Shown here piece by piece: positions 1-8,385 of a stretch of 11,878 bases of DNA. Positions within the stretch are counted from its first letter, which is position 1; each line of letters begins with the position of its first letter. The notes beneath the pieces are model-generated. The model did no database searches. It saw only the letters and a list, made by a program, of their open reading frames with translations, and was not told the DNA's origin. The DNA comes from a bacterium. GTDB taxonomy: Bacteria; Planctomycetota; Planctomycetia; Pirellulales; Pirellulaceae. Both the position numbers and the translations under genes were made by a program. The stretch spans positions 1-11,878 of the forward strand of contig JAUIHJ010000175.1 of the NCBI GenBank assembly GCA_030432015.1. Reading direction: 5' to 3'.

Positions 1-1566
1 CCGGTGATGGCCATCGGTCTGGCGCATTCGTATGAGTCGCTTCTCCTGTTTCGACTGGGGATTGGTGTCATCGGCGCATCGTTCGTCATCACTCAGTACC
101 ACACGTCGGTGATGTTCGCGCCCAACTGTGTGGGGACGGCCAACGCCACCTCCGCGGGTTGGGGCAATCTGGGCGGGGGTGTCACCCAGATGGTAATGCC
201 AGTGGTCTTCGCCTTCTTCGTGTGGCTGGGTTATGGCGATCCCATGGCCTGGCGGCTTGCGATGGTTGCCGCGGGGGTCGTTTGCTTCATTACGGGCATC
301 GCCTACTTCTTCATCACGACGGATTTACCGGACGGCAACTTCAAGGAGATGCGACATTCCGGTGCGCATACGTCGGTCGAAAAGGGCAAGGGCTCGTTTC
401 TCTTGGCTGCGAAAGACGGTCGCGTCTGGGCATTGTTCTTCATCTACGCCGCCTGCTTCGGCATCGAACTGACGATTAACAATATCGCGGCCATCTATTA
501 CATGGACTACTTCGGTTTGGGGCTGAAGACCGCGGGCCTGGTGGCCGGCCTGTTTGGACTCATGAATATCTTTGCCCGCACGCTGGGCGGATTCATCAGT
601 GACAAGTTTGTCCAACGAGGCGGTTTGCGCGGTCGTGTCCGCTGGCTGTTCATCGCCCTCCTGGTCGAAGGCATGGCGTTGCTCTTTTTCTCGCAGATGC
701 GCATCCTGGCCCTGGCCATCCCGGCAATGATCGTCTTTAGCCTGTTCGTACAAATGTCCGAAGGCGCGACCTACTCGATCGTCCCCTTTATCAACAAGAA
801 GGCGTTGGGTTCGGTGGCGGGGATTGTGGGGGCCGGTGGCAACATGGGGGCCGTGTGCGCGGGGTTCTTGTTCCGATCCGAAAGCCTGAGCTACCCGCAA
901 GCATTGATGATCCTGGGCGCCCTGGTGGCCTGCGGTTCGTTCTTCACGTTGGCTGTGCGCTTCAGCCCATCGGACGAGAAGGCGGCGCGAGATGAGTTTG
1001 AGTTGGCCGTCGCAAATCGGTTGCGTGATCATCGACCACGCCGTCCGCTGCCCGAACTCATCCCGGGGCTGGCCGCGTTGCGTCCCATGGATGCGCTGCG
1101 CATCTACCTGGGAGTCGCGTTAGTCGTCAAAGGCGTCTACTTCATCATGAACATGGCCGAAATTGAAGCGGCGGTGGGGAGCGACCTGGGCGAAGTGCAG
1201 ACGCTGATCAGTTGGGCGGTCGTCTTCGCGCACATCGTGGGCGGAGCGAGCTTGGCGCTCGGATTCGCGACGCGCGTCTCGGCGGCCGGCAACGCCCTGG
1301 TATTGTTCGGCGCGATGCTGGTCTCCCTGTCCGCGGCTGGGCCGGGCGGGGTCTTGGGCGGGAACGTCGATTTTCAGTTTACTTCGTTCGTCTTCTTTTC
1401 ACTGATCCTGCTGGTGTGGCGAGGGGCCGGCCCTCTGTCGGTGGATTATCTGGTTTACAGCGAGGCAGAAGAGCAAGTGACGACGCCAGCGCGCGAAGTC
1501 TCATTTTCCGTCCACGAGGCTGGCCCTTCGGTGCCCGCCGAGCGGTTGTCCGTATTCCCCGAGTAG
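1..1566 (+). CDS. narK: NarK1/NrtP-like nitrate/nitrite MFS porter fused to a C-terminal DoxX-like domain (5' end missing)
   Basis: Inner-membrane transporter of the nitrate/nitrite porter (NNP) branch of the major facilitator superfamily, probably moving nitrate or nitrite. The reading frame is open from base 1, so the true start and the first helices lie outside the window. Counting codons from nt 4, residues 50-66 carry the glycine-rich nitrate signature (AGWGNLGGGVTQ). Residues 191-200 (ARTLGGFISD) hold the Arg matching the second substrate-binding Arg of E. coli NarK (R305). A second Gly-rich stretch lies at 270-285. The MFS part ends near residue 320. A charged linker follows, then four hydrophobic segments (about 367-383, 401-420, 427-444, 458-472) ending in WRGAGPLSVD, which is typical of DoxX-family proteins. 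A polar tail of about 40 residues closes the protein. The nitrate signature fits the NarK1 (proton-symport type) subgroup. The gene ends 4 bp before the next narK, so the two are probably co-transcribed. The role of the DoxX part is unknown. Confidence 0.88.
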   Translation, partial: PVMAIGLAHSYESLLLFRLGIGVIGASFVITQYHTSVMFAPNCVGTANATSAGWGNLGGGVTQMVMPVVFAFFVWLGYGDPMAWRLAMVAAGVVCFITGIAYFFITTDLPDGNFKEMRHSGAHTSVEKGKGSFLLAAKDGRVWALFFIYAACFGIELTINNIAAIYYMDYFGLGLKTAGLVAGLFGLMNIFARTLGGFISDKFVQRGGLRGRVRWLFIALLVEGMALLFFSQMRILALAIPAMIVFSLFVQMSEGATYSIVPFINKKALGSVAGIVGAGGNMGAVCAGFLFRSESLSYPQALMILGALVACGSFFTLAVRFSPSDEKAARDEFELAVANRLRDHRPRRPLPELIPGLAALRPMDALRIYLGVALVVKGVYFIMNMAEIEAAVGSDLGEVQTLISWAVVFAHIVGGASLALGFATRVSAAGNALVLFGAMLVSLSAAGPGGVLGGNVDFQFTSFVFFSLILLVWRGAGPLSVDYLVYSEAEEQVTTPAREVSFSVHEAGPSVPAERLSVFPE

Positions 1567-1570
1567 CGAC

Positions 1571-3163
1571 ATGGCCAGGACACCCGAACACTGGGATGTG
1601 GAAGACGCGGCTTTCTGGGAATCGACTGGCAAGCGGATTGCCAATCGCAACCTCTGGGTCTCGATCCCCAATCTGCTTTGCGGATTTTCGGTTTGGCTCT
1701 ATTGGGGAATGATCGCCAAGACAATGCAGCGGCTGCACTTCGCCAACTCGGATCTGTTCGACTTCACGTTTCGAAACGACGGTGCCTCCTACGATGAAGC
1801 GGGCTACCGCGCGCTGCTGTTCACACTCCCCGCGGTGGCCGGGCTGGCCGGTGCCACACTGCGGATCCCGAACTCCTTCATGATCGCGATCTGTGGCGGG
1901 CGGAATGTCAAATTCATGACGACCGTGCTCCTGATCATCCCAGCGATCGGGACCGGCCTGGCACTACAGAATCCAGGCACCCCGTTCTGGGTCTACATCG
2001 TGCTGGCCGCCATGTCCGGGGTCGGGGGCGGCGCTTTCGCCTCGAGCATGTCGAATATCTCCTTTTTCTTTCCCAAACGCATGCAGGGCCTGGCGTTGGG
2101 ACTGAACGCCGGGCTCGGCAACGCGGGCGTCAGCGTGATGCAATTCTTGATTCCCTGGGCCATCACGGTCGGCATGTTTGGCGGAATCGGCGGGGATCCA
2201 CAAGTGATTGAGGTTGATGGGGCACAAGTGCAACTTTGGATTCAAAACGGAGCACTCGTCTGGGGCCCGATCATGACGGTCCTGGCCATCCTGGCGTGGG
2301 TGTTCATGAACAACCTCCCGCAACACCAATGCGGTTCCACGCCCGTCGCGCTCGGCAAATACCTCTGGCTGCAGATGATCGGCTTTTGCGGTACCGCCGT
2401 GGGCGTCGGGTTTCTGATCTTCGTCCCCCTGCCGATTCCAGAACTTGTACGAATCTTCATCGTGCTGATCGTCGCGGTGGCTGCCACGATGCTAGGCATG
2501 AAGTTCGCGACGCCCAAGTCCATCCAGGAACCGCTCGACAAGCAATTTGCCATCTTCACCAACACGCACTTGTGGGTCATGACCTGGCTCTACGTCATGA
2601 CGTTCGGTTCGTTCATCGGCTACGCCAACGCCTTTCCGAAACTGATGGACGACGTGTTTGTGACCGCGGACAACGGACTGATTACGTCGAATTACATTTG
2701 GATCGGCGCCGCAGTGGGCGCGTTCATTCGGCCCATCGGTGGCTGGCTTTCGGACAAGCTGGGCGGGGCCCGCGTCACGCAATGGGACACCTGGGTCATG
2801 GTGGCCTCGACCATCCTGGCTGGTTACCTCGTAAAACTGGCCGGCCAGTCCGACACGCCAGAGAAATACTTTCTTCCCTTTGTGGTCACGTTTGTCGTGC
2901 TGTTCGCCACCACGGGAATCGGCAACGGTTCCACGTTTCGAATGATCCCCATGATCTTCTCGAAGGAACAGGCCGGCCCGGTGCTCGGCTGGACCTCCGC
3001 GATTGCGGCCTACGGCGCCTACCTGATCCCCAAGGTCTTCGCCACGCAAATCAAAGCCGGTACACCGGAATATGCGTTGTACGGCTTTGCAGTCTACTAC
3101 GCGAGTTGCCTGGCCGTGAACTGGTGGTTCTATGCCCGGAAGAATGCGGAAATCAAATGTTGA
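1571..3163 (+). CDS. narK: NarK2-type nitrate/nitrite antiporter, long form (530 aa)
   Basis: Inner-membrane MFS transporter of the NNP family, most like E. coli NarK, which exchanges nitrate for nitrite. The N-terminus (EDAAFWESTGKRIANRNLW, 11-29) is the NarK2-type leader before helix 1. R98 in TM2 (TLRIPNSF) and R387 in TM8 (FIRPIGGWLSD) match E. coli NarK R89 and R305, which bind the anion. The two nitrate signature motifs are at about 150-190 (GGGAFASSMSNISFFFP followed by QGLALGLNAGLGN) and 448-461 (TGIGNGSTFRMIP). At 530 aa it is longer than E. coli NarK (about 463). Most of the excess lies between residues 250 and 325 and contains two hydrophobic stretches (about 263-283 and 292-312), so 14 helices rather than 12 are likely. 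No clear Shine-Dalgarno sequence precedes the ATG. The 4-bp gap to the preceding stop suggests translational coupling. Together with its neighbour it forms the NarK1/NarK2 pair known from denitrifiers. Confidence 0.93.
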   Translation: MARTPEHWDVEDAAFWESTGKRIANRNLWVSIPNLLCGFSVWLYWGMIAKTMQRLHFANSDLFDFTFRNDGASYDEAGYRALLFTLPAVAGLAGATLRIPNSFMIAICGGRNVKFMTTVLLIIPAIGTGLALQNPGTPFWVYIVLAAMSGVGGGAFASSMSNISFFFPKRMQGLALGLNAGLGNAGVSVMQFLIPWAITVGMFGGIGGDPQVIEVDGAQVQLWIQNGALVWGPIMTVLAILAWVFMNNLPQHQCGSTPVALGKYLWLQMIGFCGTAVGVGFLIFVPLPIPELVRIFIVLIVAVAATMLGMKFATPKSIQEPLDKQFAIFTNTHLWVMTWLYVMTFGSFIGYANAFPKLMDDVFVTADNGLITSNYIWIGAAVGAFIRPIGGWLSDKLGGARVTQWDTWVMVASTILAGYLVKLAGQSDTPEKYFLPFVVTFVVLFATTGIGNGSTFRMIPMIFSKEQAGPVLGWTSAIAAYGAYLIPKVFATQIKAGTPEYALYGFAVYYASCLAVNWWFYARKNAEIKC

Positions 3164-3194
3164 CGATCATGCGAACATCGAAAGCGTCGTATGC

Positions 3195-3236
3195 GCCGCC
3201 CGGTGCGGTTGTGTCCCCGGCCACGCGGCGGGCGGC
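3195..3236. other. GC-rich inverted repeat between narK and actA
   Basis: GCCGCCCG at 3195-3202 is perfectly complementary to CGGGCGGC at 3229-3236, giving an 8-bp stem around a 26-nt loop. It lies in the 122-bp gap (3164-3285) between the NarK2 stop and the actA start, the longest gap in the transporter/ACIII cluster. No T-tract follows, so it is not a canonical intrinsic terminator. It could be an attenuator, an mRNA processing or stability element, or chance in GC-rich DNA. Nothing else in the gap is recognisable, and there is no clear sigma-70 promoter. Confidence 0.3.
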
Positions 3237-3285
3237 AACGTGCCCCGACGCCTGACAAGACAAGAACCTTGAAACGAAACGTGTC

Positions 3286-3939
3286 ATGCAACACCGTGTC
3301 ATCACCTTCGTATTGCTGATCGGCCTGGGCTTCGGTCTGCTTGCACTCGGAGCCGGCATGTCCACCTGGCGTCTGCCTGATCACGAACAGGGGTACGCGC
3401 CGCAACAGCCGATCGACTATTCGCATCGACTCCACGCCGGCGAACTGGGCATCGACTGCCTGTTTTGTCACTCGGCCGCCGACAAGAGCCGCCACGCGGG
3501 AATTCCATCCAGCGACGTTTGCATGAAGTGCCATCAGGTCGTGACCAGTTCGTTTGGTGTTCTGCAGGAAGAAATGGGACAGGCCGCCAAGGAGGGTCGT
3601 AAGCCGCACCTCGTGGTCTCAGCTGAACTGCGAAAACTCTATGACTCGCTTGGCTTAAACGAGACGCTCCAACCGATCGACGGCGCGGTCCCCCAATCCA
3701 TTCCGTGGGTTCGCGTTCACAACCTGCCCGACCACGTCCATTTTGACCATCGCGCTCACGTGGCCGCCGGGGTGTCCTGTCAGAAATGTCACGGCCCGGT
3801 CGAGTCAATGCAGCGGATGAAGCAATTCGAGAGTCTCACCATGGGATGGTGCGTCACGTGCCATCAGGAAAGCACGCAACACGGAATCAACGGCAAGCCA
3901 GTCGATGCCAAAACCGACTGCGCGGTCTGCCACTACTAG
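3286..3939 (+). CDS. actA: ACIII subunit ActA, membrane-anchored pentaheme cytochrome c
   Basis: Periplasm-facing multiheme c-type cytochrome of alternative complex III, which passes electrons from the Fe-S subunit toward soluble or membrane cytochromes. An N-terminal hydrophobic helix (residues 5-25) serves as uncleaved anchor or signal. Five CxxCH heme sites are present: C58/C61/H62, C79/C82/H83, C165/C168/H169, C189/C192/H193 and C212/C215/H216, the last ending one residue before the C-terminus. Additional histidines, for example in HRLH (47-50) and HVHFDHRAH (150-158), are candidates for distal heme ligands. Length (217 aa) and heme number agree with ActA of characterised ACIII. ATG 3286 is chosen because the anchor helix starts directly after it, although no good Shine-Dalgarno sequence is visible. 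actB follows after 35 bp. On sequence alone it belongs to the broad cytochrome c3/c7-like family; the operon makes the ActA assignment firm. Confidence 0.93.
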   Translation: MQHRVITFVLLIGLGFGLLALGAGMSTWRLPDHEQGYAPQQPIDYSHRLHAGELGIDCLFCHSAADKSRHAGIPSSDVCMKCHQVVTSSFGVLQEEMGQAAKEGRKPHLVVSAELRKLYDSLGLNETLQPIDGAVPQSIPWVRVHNLPDHVHFDHRAHVAAGVSCQKCHGPVESMQRMKQFESLTMGWCVTCHQESTQHGINGKPVDAKTDCAVCHY

Positions 3940-3974
3940 CCTAGCCGGGAGAGCGGGGTGTCTCAGAGATTTTG

Positions 3975-6900
3975 ATGAGCCGCAACACGAACAACACGTA
4001 TTGGAAAAGTCTGGCCGAACGGGACGGTCACGCGGATTCCGAGAGCCCCGCTCCGCAGCGTGCCGTCGCGAACGGGTTGAGCCGCCGCGAGTTCTTGGAG
4101 GCGGCCGGCTTTACGCTCTCGCTGACGACGCTCGGCGGGTGCGGCCGCGCGCCGGAGTCGACGGCTTTGCCCTTCGTCGTGCAGCCGGAGGGGATGGTTC
4201 CGGGACGATCGCAGGTGTATGCATCGACCTGCGGAGGGTGTTCCGCCGCGTGTGGGCTGCTGGTGGGCGTGCGGGATGGGCGGCCGCTGAAAATGGAGGG
4301 GATGCCGGAACATCCGCTCTCGCGTGGTGGTCTGTGTGCCATCGGTCAGGCGCTACCACTGGCCTTGTACGACAGCCAGCGGCTGACCACGCCCTTGGCG
4401 GATGGCAAGGTCGCGGAATGGCAAGCGGTCGATCGCGCGATTGCAGGACAGCTCGCCCAGCTCAAGGCATCCGACGGCGGTATTCGCTTCGTCACGAACA
4501 CGGTCACCAGCCCCACCCTGCAAGCCACCATTGATGCGTTCCTCGCGCCCTACCAAGACGCCCGACACGTGACACTGGACGCTGTTAGTTGCTCGGCAAT
4601 TCTGGACGCCCACGAAAAAACGCACGGCGCTCGCGTGCTGCCGCATTATCGGTTTGGGCAGGCAGCGGTCATTGTCTCGTTCGGCGCTGATTTCCTCGGC
4701 ACCTGGATTTCGCCGGTGGAATTCACCGCTGCCTGGCAAACGCGGCGGGCGCCCACCGCAGAGCATCCGGAGATGTCCTACCACGTGCAGTTCGAGGGGC
4801 GAATGTCGCTCACCGGCGGAAATGCCGACCGACGTTTCCGCCTGCCACCCGGTCAGTATGGAGTGGTGTTGAGTCACTTGGCCAGCAAACTTGCGAGTCT
4901 GGCCGGCCAGGCACCACCTGCGGGGAACCTGGGTGAGTCGCCGATCGCTGAGCACGAGCTCGACGATTTGGTGAACCGCTTGTGGGACGCCCGCGGCGAG
5001 AGCCTGGTGCTTTCCGATTCGCAGGATCTCGCCGTGCAATTGCTCGTTAACCGCATCAACCACATCCTGGAGAACAACGGCAAGACGGTCGACCTTGCAC
5101 GTCCCAGCCGCCAACGCCAGGGCCGCGACGCTGCGGTTGTGGAGTTGATCGAGGAGTTGAAGGCCGGCAAGATCGCGGCATTATTCGTGGCGGGGACCGA
5201 TTTGACGCACAACCTGCCTGACCGCGACGCCCTGGTCAAGGCGATCGGAAAGACGAAGCTCGCCGTCAGTTTCGCCGAGCGGGAAGACGACTTCGCCGCG
5301 GTCGCCCACTTCGTCTGTCCCGATCATCACCCGCTGGAATCGTGGCTCGACGCCGAGCCGATCGCGGGGTTGGTCAGTCTGTCACAACCAACCCTGCAGC
5401 CTCTGGGCGGAACTCGGTCCATTCTGGAGAGTCTGGCCCGCTGGTCTGGCCGCGAGGATTCTGCGTACAATCTGCTCCGCGACCATTGGCGCACTGCCAT
5501 TTTCCCCCGGGCGAAGGTCTCTTCCTTCCAAGCGTTTTGGGACCAGTCGCTGCATGACGGCTTTGCCGAATTCGAGGCGCCCGCCGCGACGCTGGGCGAC
5601 TTTCAAATGGACGCAGTGGCTGCTGTCGGCGTCGAGGCCACCGACGGGGGCGACATCCTGGTGCTGTATTCCAAGGTGGGCCTGACCGACAGCCGGCATG
5701 CACACAACCCCTGGCTGCAAGAACTGCCTGATCCCACGACCAAAGTCACCTGGGACAACTATGCCTGTGTCTCACCTGCAACGGCCGACCGGTTGAAACT
5801 GGCCGACGGTGAGCTGGTGCGGGTGGAGACGTCGGCGGGCGTGAGCATCGAATTGCCCGCGCTGACGCAGCCTGGGCAGCACGACCGCGTCGTCGCGATC
5901 GCGTTGGCCTATGGGGTTCGTGGCACGGATCGTTTTGCCAACATTGGTCCGCAGTGGCTGGAGGGAAGGCCCACGGTCGCGCCGGGCGAGCGAGTGGGCA
6001 AAAACGCGGCGGAGCTGATTGCGGTGCGCGACGGGCGGCTGCATTATGATGCGTCTGGCGTAACGGTGACCAAAGCAGGTGGTCGTCGGGACCTTGCGAC
6101 AACCCAGGAACATCACTCGCTGGAAGTCCCGCCTCACGTTGCCCCTCACGGCGCCGAAGTCCGCGATATCGTTCAGGCAACGACGCTCGCGGACTTCGCG
6201 AAGGATTCGCACGCCGGCGCACCGCATGCGCATCATCACGGTGATACGCAATTCTGGGCCGAGGATCATCCAAGGACCGGCCACGCCTGGGGCCTGGTGG
6301 TCGATCTGAATAAATGCACCGGCTGCTCGGCCTGCCTGATCGCCTGCCAGGCGGAGAACAACGTGCCGGTGGTCGGTAAGGACGAAGTCCGCAGGCAGCG
6401 GGAAATGCACTGGCTGCGGATCGATCGGTATTATTCCGGCGCCGGAGACGACGTCGATGTGGCGCATCAACCGATGATGTGTCAGCACTGCGACAACGCC
6501 CCGTGCGAGACGGTGTGCCCTGTCTTGGCAACCGTGCACAGCGACGAGGGGCTTAACGAACAGGCTTACAACCGCTGCGTCGGGACGCGCTATTGTGCGA
6601 ATAACTGTCCCTATAAAGTCCGGCGTTTCAATTGGTTCAAGTATGCGCATGAAGACCCGCTCCAGAATCTGGTTCTCAATCCGGATGTGACCGTCCGCTC
6701 GCGCGGGGTGATGGAGAAGTGCTCGATGTGCGTGCAGCGGATTGAGGAAGGAAAGATCGCCGCCCGGCAGCGTGGCATGCCTGTTGCCGACGGTGACATT
6801 CAAACGGCCTGCCAGCAGTCTTGCGCGGCGCAGGCAATCGTCTTTGGCGATATCAACGATGGCCACAGCGAAATCCACCAGGCATTGCAGAACCCGCGAC

Positions 6901-7001
6901 AATATCGGGTCCTTGACGAATTTAACTTCCGACCGTCGGTCGCGTACCTGCGTGTCGTGAAGAACCGGGAAGCTCCGAACGGAGGCGACCACCATGCCTG
7001 A
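3975..7001 (+). CDS. actB: ACIII subunit ActB, Tat-exported MopB-like and ferredoxin-like Fe-S protein
   Basis: Large periplasm-facing electron-transfer subunit of ACIII. The start resembles the 'TAT-variant' leader of this family: a YWKSL element (9-13), a spacer, then SRREF (36-40) with a hydrophobic stretch ending LGGC (C56, possible lipobox). Residues about 80-700 form a molybdopterin-oxidoreductase-like region, which in characterised ACIII lacks the Mo cofactor. C86, C89, C93 and C121 keep the spacing of the N-terminal Fe-S site of true molybdoenzymes. The C-terminal ferredoxin-like domain has cysteines 781/784/787/791, 836/839/844/848, 868/874/878 and 916/919/946/950. In the third group Thr871 stands where a fourth Cys would be, predicting one [3Fe-4S] and three [4Fe-4S] clusters, as known for ACIII. 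A TTG at 3972 could also start translation, but the ATG is preferred. The gene overlaps actC by 8 nt. It is not a catalytic nitrate reductase given the fused Fe-S domain and the operon. Confidence 0.94.
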   Translation: MSRNTNNTYWKSLAERDGHADSESPAPQRAVANGLSRREFLEAAGFTLSLTTLGGCGRAPESTALPFVVQPEGMVPGRSQVYASTCGGCSAACGLLVGVRDGRPLKMEGMPEHPLSRGGLCAIGQALPLALYDSQRLTTPLADGKVAEWQAVDRAIAGQLAQLKASDGGIRFVTNTVTSPTLQATIDAFLAPYQDARHVTLDAVSCSAILDAHEKTHGARVLPHYRFGQAAVIVSFGADFLGTWISPVEFTAAWQTRRAPTAEHPEMSYHVQFEGRMSLTGGNADRRFRLPPGQYGVVLSHLASKLASLAGQAPPAGNLGESPIAEHELDDLVNRLWDARGESLVLSDSQDLAVQLLVNRINHILENNGKTVDLARPSRQRQGRDAAVVELIEELKAGKIAALFVAGTDLTHNLPDRDALVKAIGKTKLAVSFAEREDDFAAVAHFVCPDHHPLESWLDAEPIAGLVSLSQPTLQPLGGTRSILESLARWSGREDSAYNLLRDHWRTAIFPRAKVSSFQAFWDQSLHDGFAEFEAPAATLGDFQMDAVAAVGVEATDGGDILVLYSKVGLTDSRHAHNPWLQELPDPTTKVTWDNYACVSPATADRLKLADGELVRVETSAGVSIELPALTQPGQHDRVVAIALAYGVRGTDRFANIGPQWLEGRPTVAPGERVGKNAAELIAVRDGRLHYDASGVTVTKAGGRRDLATTQEHHSLEVPPHVAPHGAEVRDIVQATTLADFAKDSHAGAPHAHHHGDTQFWAEDHPRTGHAWGLVVDLNKCTGCSACLIACQAENNVPVVGKDEVRRQREMHWLRIDRYYSGAGDDVDVAHQPMMCQHCDNAPCETVCPVLATVHSDEGLNEQAYNRCVGTRYCANNCPYKVRRFNWFKYAHEDPLQNLVLNPDVTVRSRGVMEKCSMCVQRIEEGKIAARQRGMPVADGDIQTACQQSCAAQAIVFGDINDGHSEIHQALQNPRQYRVLDEFNFRPSVAYLRVVKNREAPNGGDHHA

Positions 7002-8385
7002 TCTGCCTCCCCTGCTTCGCCCGCCGCTGGTCACCGGCAATAAAACGCTCGGCGACGTCACTCGCGACATCTGTGCTCCGATGGACCGCCGGCCAACGGC
7101 CTTGTGGTGGGGCGCGTTCGCCGTCTCACTGACGGCGTTGCTGATCGGGATTGCCGCGGTCTGGTATCAAATCGCGACCGGCATCGGCACCTGGGGCCTG
7201 AACAAGACGGTTGGTTGGGCGTTTGACATTACGAACTTCGTCTTCTGGGTCGGAATCGGCCATGCGGGAACCCTGATTTCTGCCGTCCTGTTTCTTTTCC
7301 GGCAAAAGTGGCGAACCGCCGTGAACCGTTCGGCTGAAGCGATGACACTGTTTGCCGTGATGTGTGCGGGCATCTTTCCCCTGATCCACATGGGGCGACC
7401 GTGGCTGGCGTTCTGGATGGCGCCCTATCCCAACACACGCGGCCCGCTGTGGGTCAACTTCAAGTCGCCCCTGCTGTGGGATGTCTTTGCCATCTCCACC
7501 TACCTGGCGATTTCGGCGGTGTTTTGGTACATCGGTCTGCTTCCCGATCTGGCGACGATCCGCGATCGCAGCGAACCCGGTTGGCGAAAGCGAATTTCGT
7601 CGTTTCTCTGCCTCGGCTGGAATGGCTCGGCCCGCACCTGGCTACGCTATGAGACCGTTTACCTGTTGCTGGCCGGGCTGGCCACACCGCTCGTCTTTTC
7701 CGTACATACGATAGTCAGCATGGACTTCGCGACAGCCGTGATTCCCGGTTGGCACACGACGATTTTCCCACCCTACTTCGTTGCCGGCGCCATCTTCAGT
7801 GGTTTGGCGATGGTCTTGACCCTGATGATCATCGCCCGCGCCGTCATGCAACTGAAGGACTACATCACGCTGACCCATATCGATCGGATGTGCAAACTGA
7901 TGATGTCGATGGGTTGTATTGTGGGACTGGCGTACGGGACCGAGTTCTTCACCGCTTTCTATAGCGGCAACGGATACGAACAGTTTGTCTTCAAGAACCG
8001 CGCGTTGGGACCGTTTGCCTGGGCCTACTGGACGATGGTGTCGTGTAATGTCCTCATTCCGCAGTTGCTCTGGGTTCGCAAGCTGCGTGCGACGCTGCCG
8101 GTCGTGTTCGTCATCGTGATCCTGGTTAACGTGGGGATGTGGTTCGAGCGATTTGTGATCATCGTCACCAGTTTGCATCGGGATTTTCTGCCGTCAAGCT
8201 GGGCGAGTTACACGCCGACTGCCATCGAGATCGCGACCTTTGTCGGAAGTTTCGGTCTGTTCTTTACCTGCTTCCTGGTCTTCTGCCGCATCGCACCGGT
8301 GATTGCGATCGCGGAAATCAAAGGGGCCGCACATCTGCCCAAACGACAGGCCGTCGAGCACCACGAGGAGGAGCAAGCAGCATGA
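6994..8385 (+). CDS. actC: ACIII subunit ActC, NrfD/PsrC-family quinol-binding membrane protein
   Basis: Integral membrane protein that in ACIII binds menaquinol or ubiquinol on the periplasmic side and passes electrons to the Fe-S clusters of ActB. It is 463 aa with about ten hydrophobic segments, the number expected for ActC. Conserved-looking motifs are HAGTLISAVL (90-99), HMGRPW (132-137), and HTIVSMDFA followed by PGWHTTIFPPYFVAGA (238-266), which mark the NrfD-like family in its ACIII form. Its ATG lies inside the last codons of actB. A strong GGAGG at 6981-6985, 8 nt before the ATG, fixes the start. The ATGA overlap at its 3' end couples it to actD. NrfD-like proteins also occur in polysulfide reductase, Qrc and Hmc complexes; the neighbouring actD, actE and actF exclude these here. 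Confidence 0.95.
   Translation: MPDLPPLLRPPLVTGNKTLGDVTRDICAPMDRRPTALWWGAFAVSLTALLIGIAAVWYQIATGIGTWGLNKTVGWAFDITNFVFWVGIGHAGTLISAVLFLFRQKWRTAVNRSAEAMTLFAVMCAGIFPLIHMGRPWLAFWMAPYPNTRGPLWVNFKSPLLWDVFAISTYLAISAVFWYIGLLPDLATIRDRSEPGWRKRISSFLCLGWNGSARTWLRYETVYLLLAGLATPLVFSVHTIVSMDFATAVIPGWHTTIFPPYFVAGAIFSGLAMVLTLMIIARAVMQLKDYITLTHIDRMCKLMMSMGCIVGLAYGTEFFTAFYSGNGYEQFVFKNRALGPFAWAYWTMVSCNVLIPQLLWVRKLRATLPVVFVIVILVNVGMWFERFVIIVTSLHRDFLPSSWASYTPTAIEIATFVGSFGLFFTCFLVFCRIAPVIAIAEIKGAAHLPKRQAVEHHEEEQAA

Noticed and set aside
325..1032. Minus-strand open frame of 235 codons inside the NarK1-type gene
   Set aside because: Antisense shadow of a clear MFS transporter; no recognisable motif.
2236..3255. Plus-strand open frame of 339 codons overlapping the NarK2-type gene in another frame
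   Set aside because: The translation is Arg/His-rich and unlike any family; the overlapping NarK frame explains the region. Its short tail beyond the narK stop (28 codons from ATG 3169) has no ribosome binding site.
3975..7001. Catalytic nitrate reductase or other molybdoenzyme
   Set aside because: The neighbouring NarK genes make this tempting, but the MopB-like part is fused to a ferredoxin-like domain with the ACIII [3Fe-4S]-type Cys pattern, the leader is of the ACIII Tat-variant type, and the surrounding actA and actC-F genes define ACIII.
5772..7070. Long open frame (432 codons) on the minus strand opposite actB and the start of actC
   Set aside because: It lies antisense to a protein with clear Fe-S motifs, its translation resembles no known family, and long antisense frames are common in GC-rich genes.
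6994..8385. NrfD subunit of a nitrite reductase, polysulfide reductase or Qrc complex
   Set aside because: The following DUF3341, monoheme cytochrome and ActF genes occur together only in ACIII-type operons.
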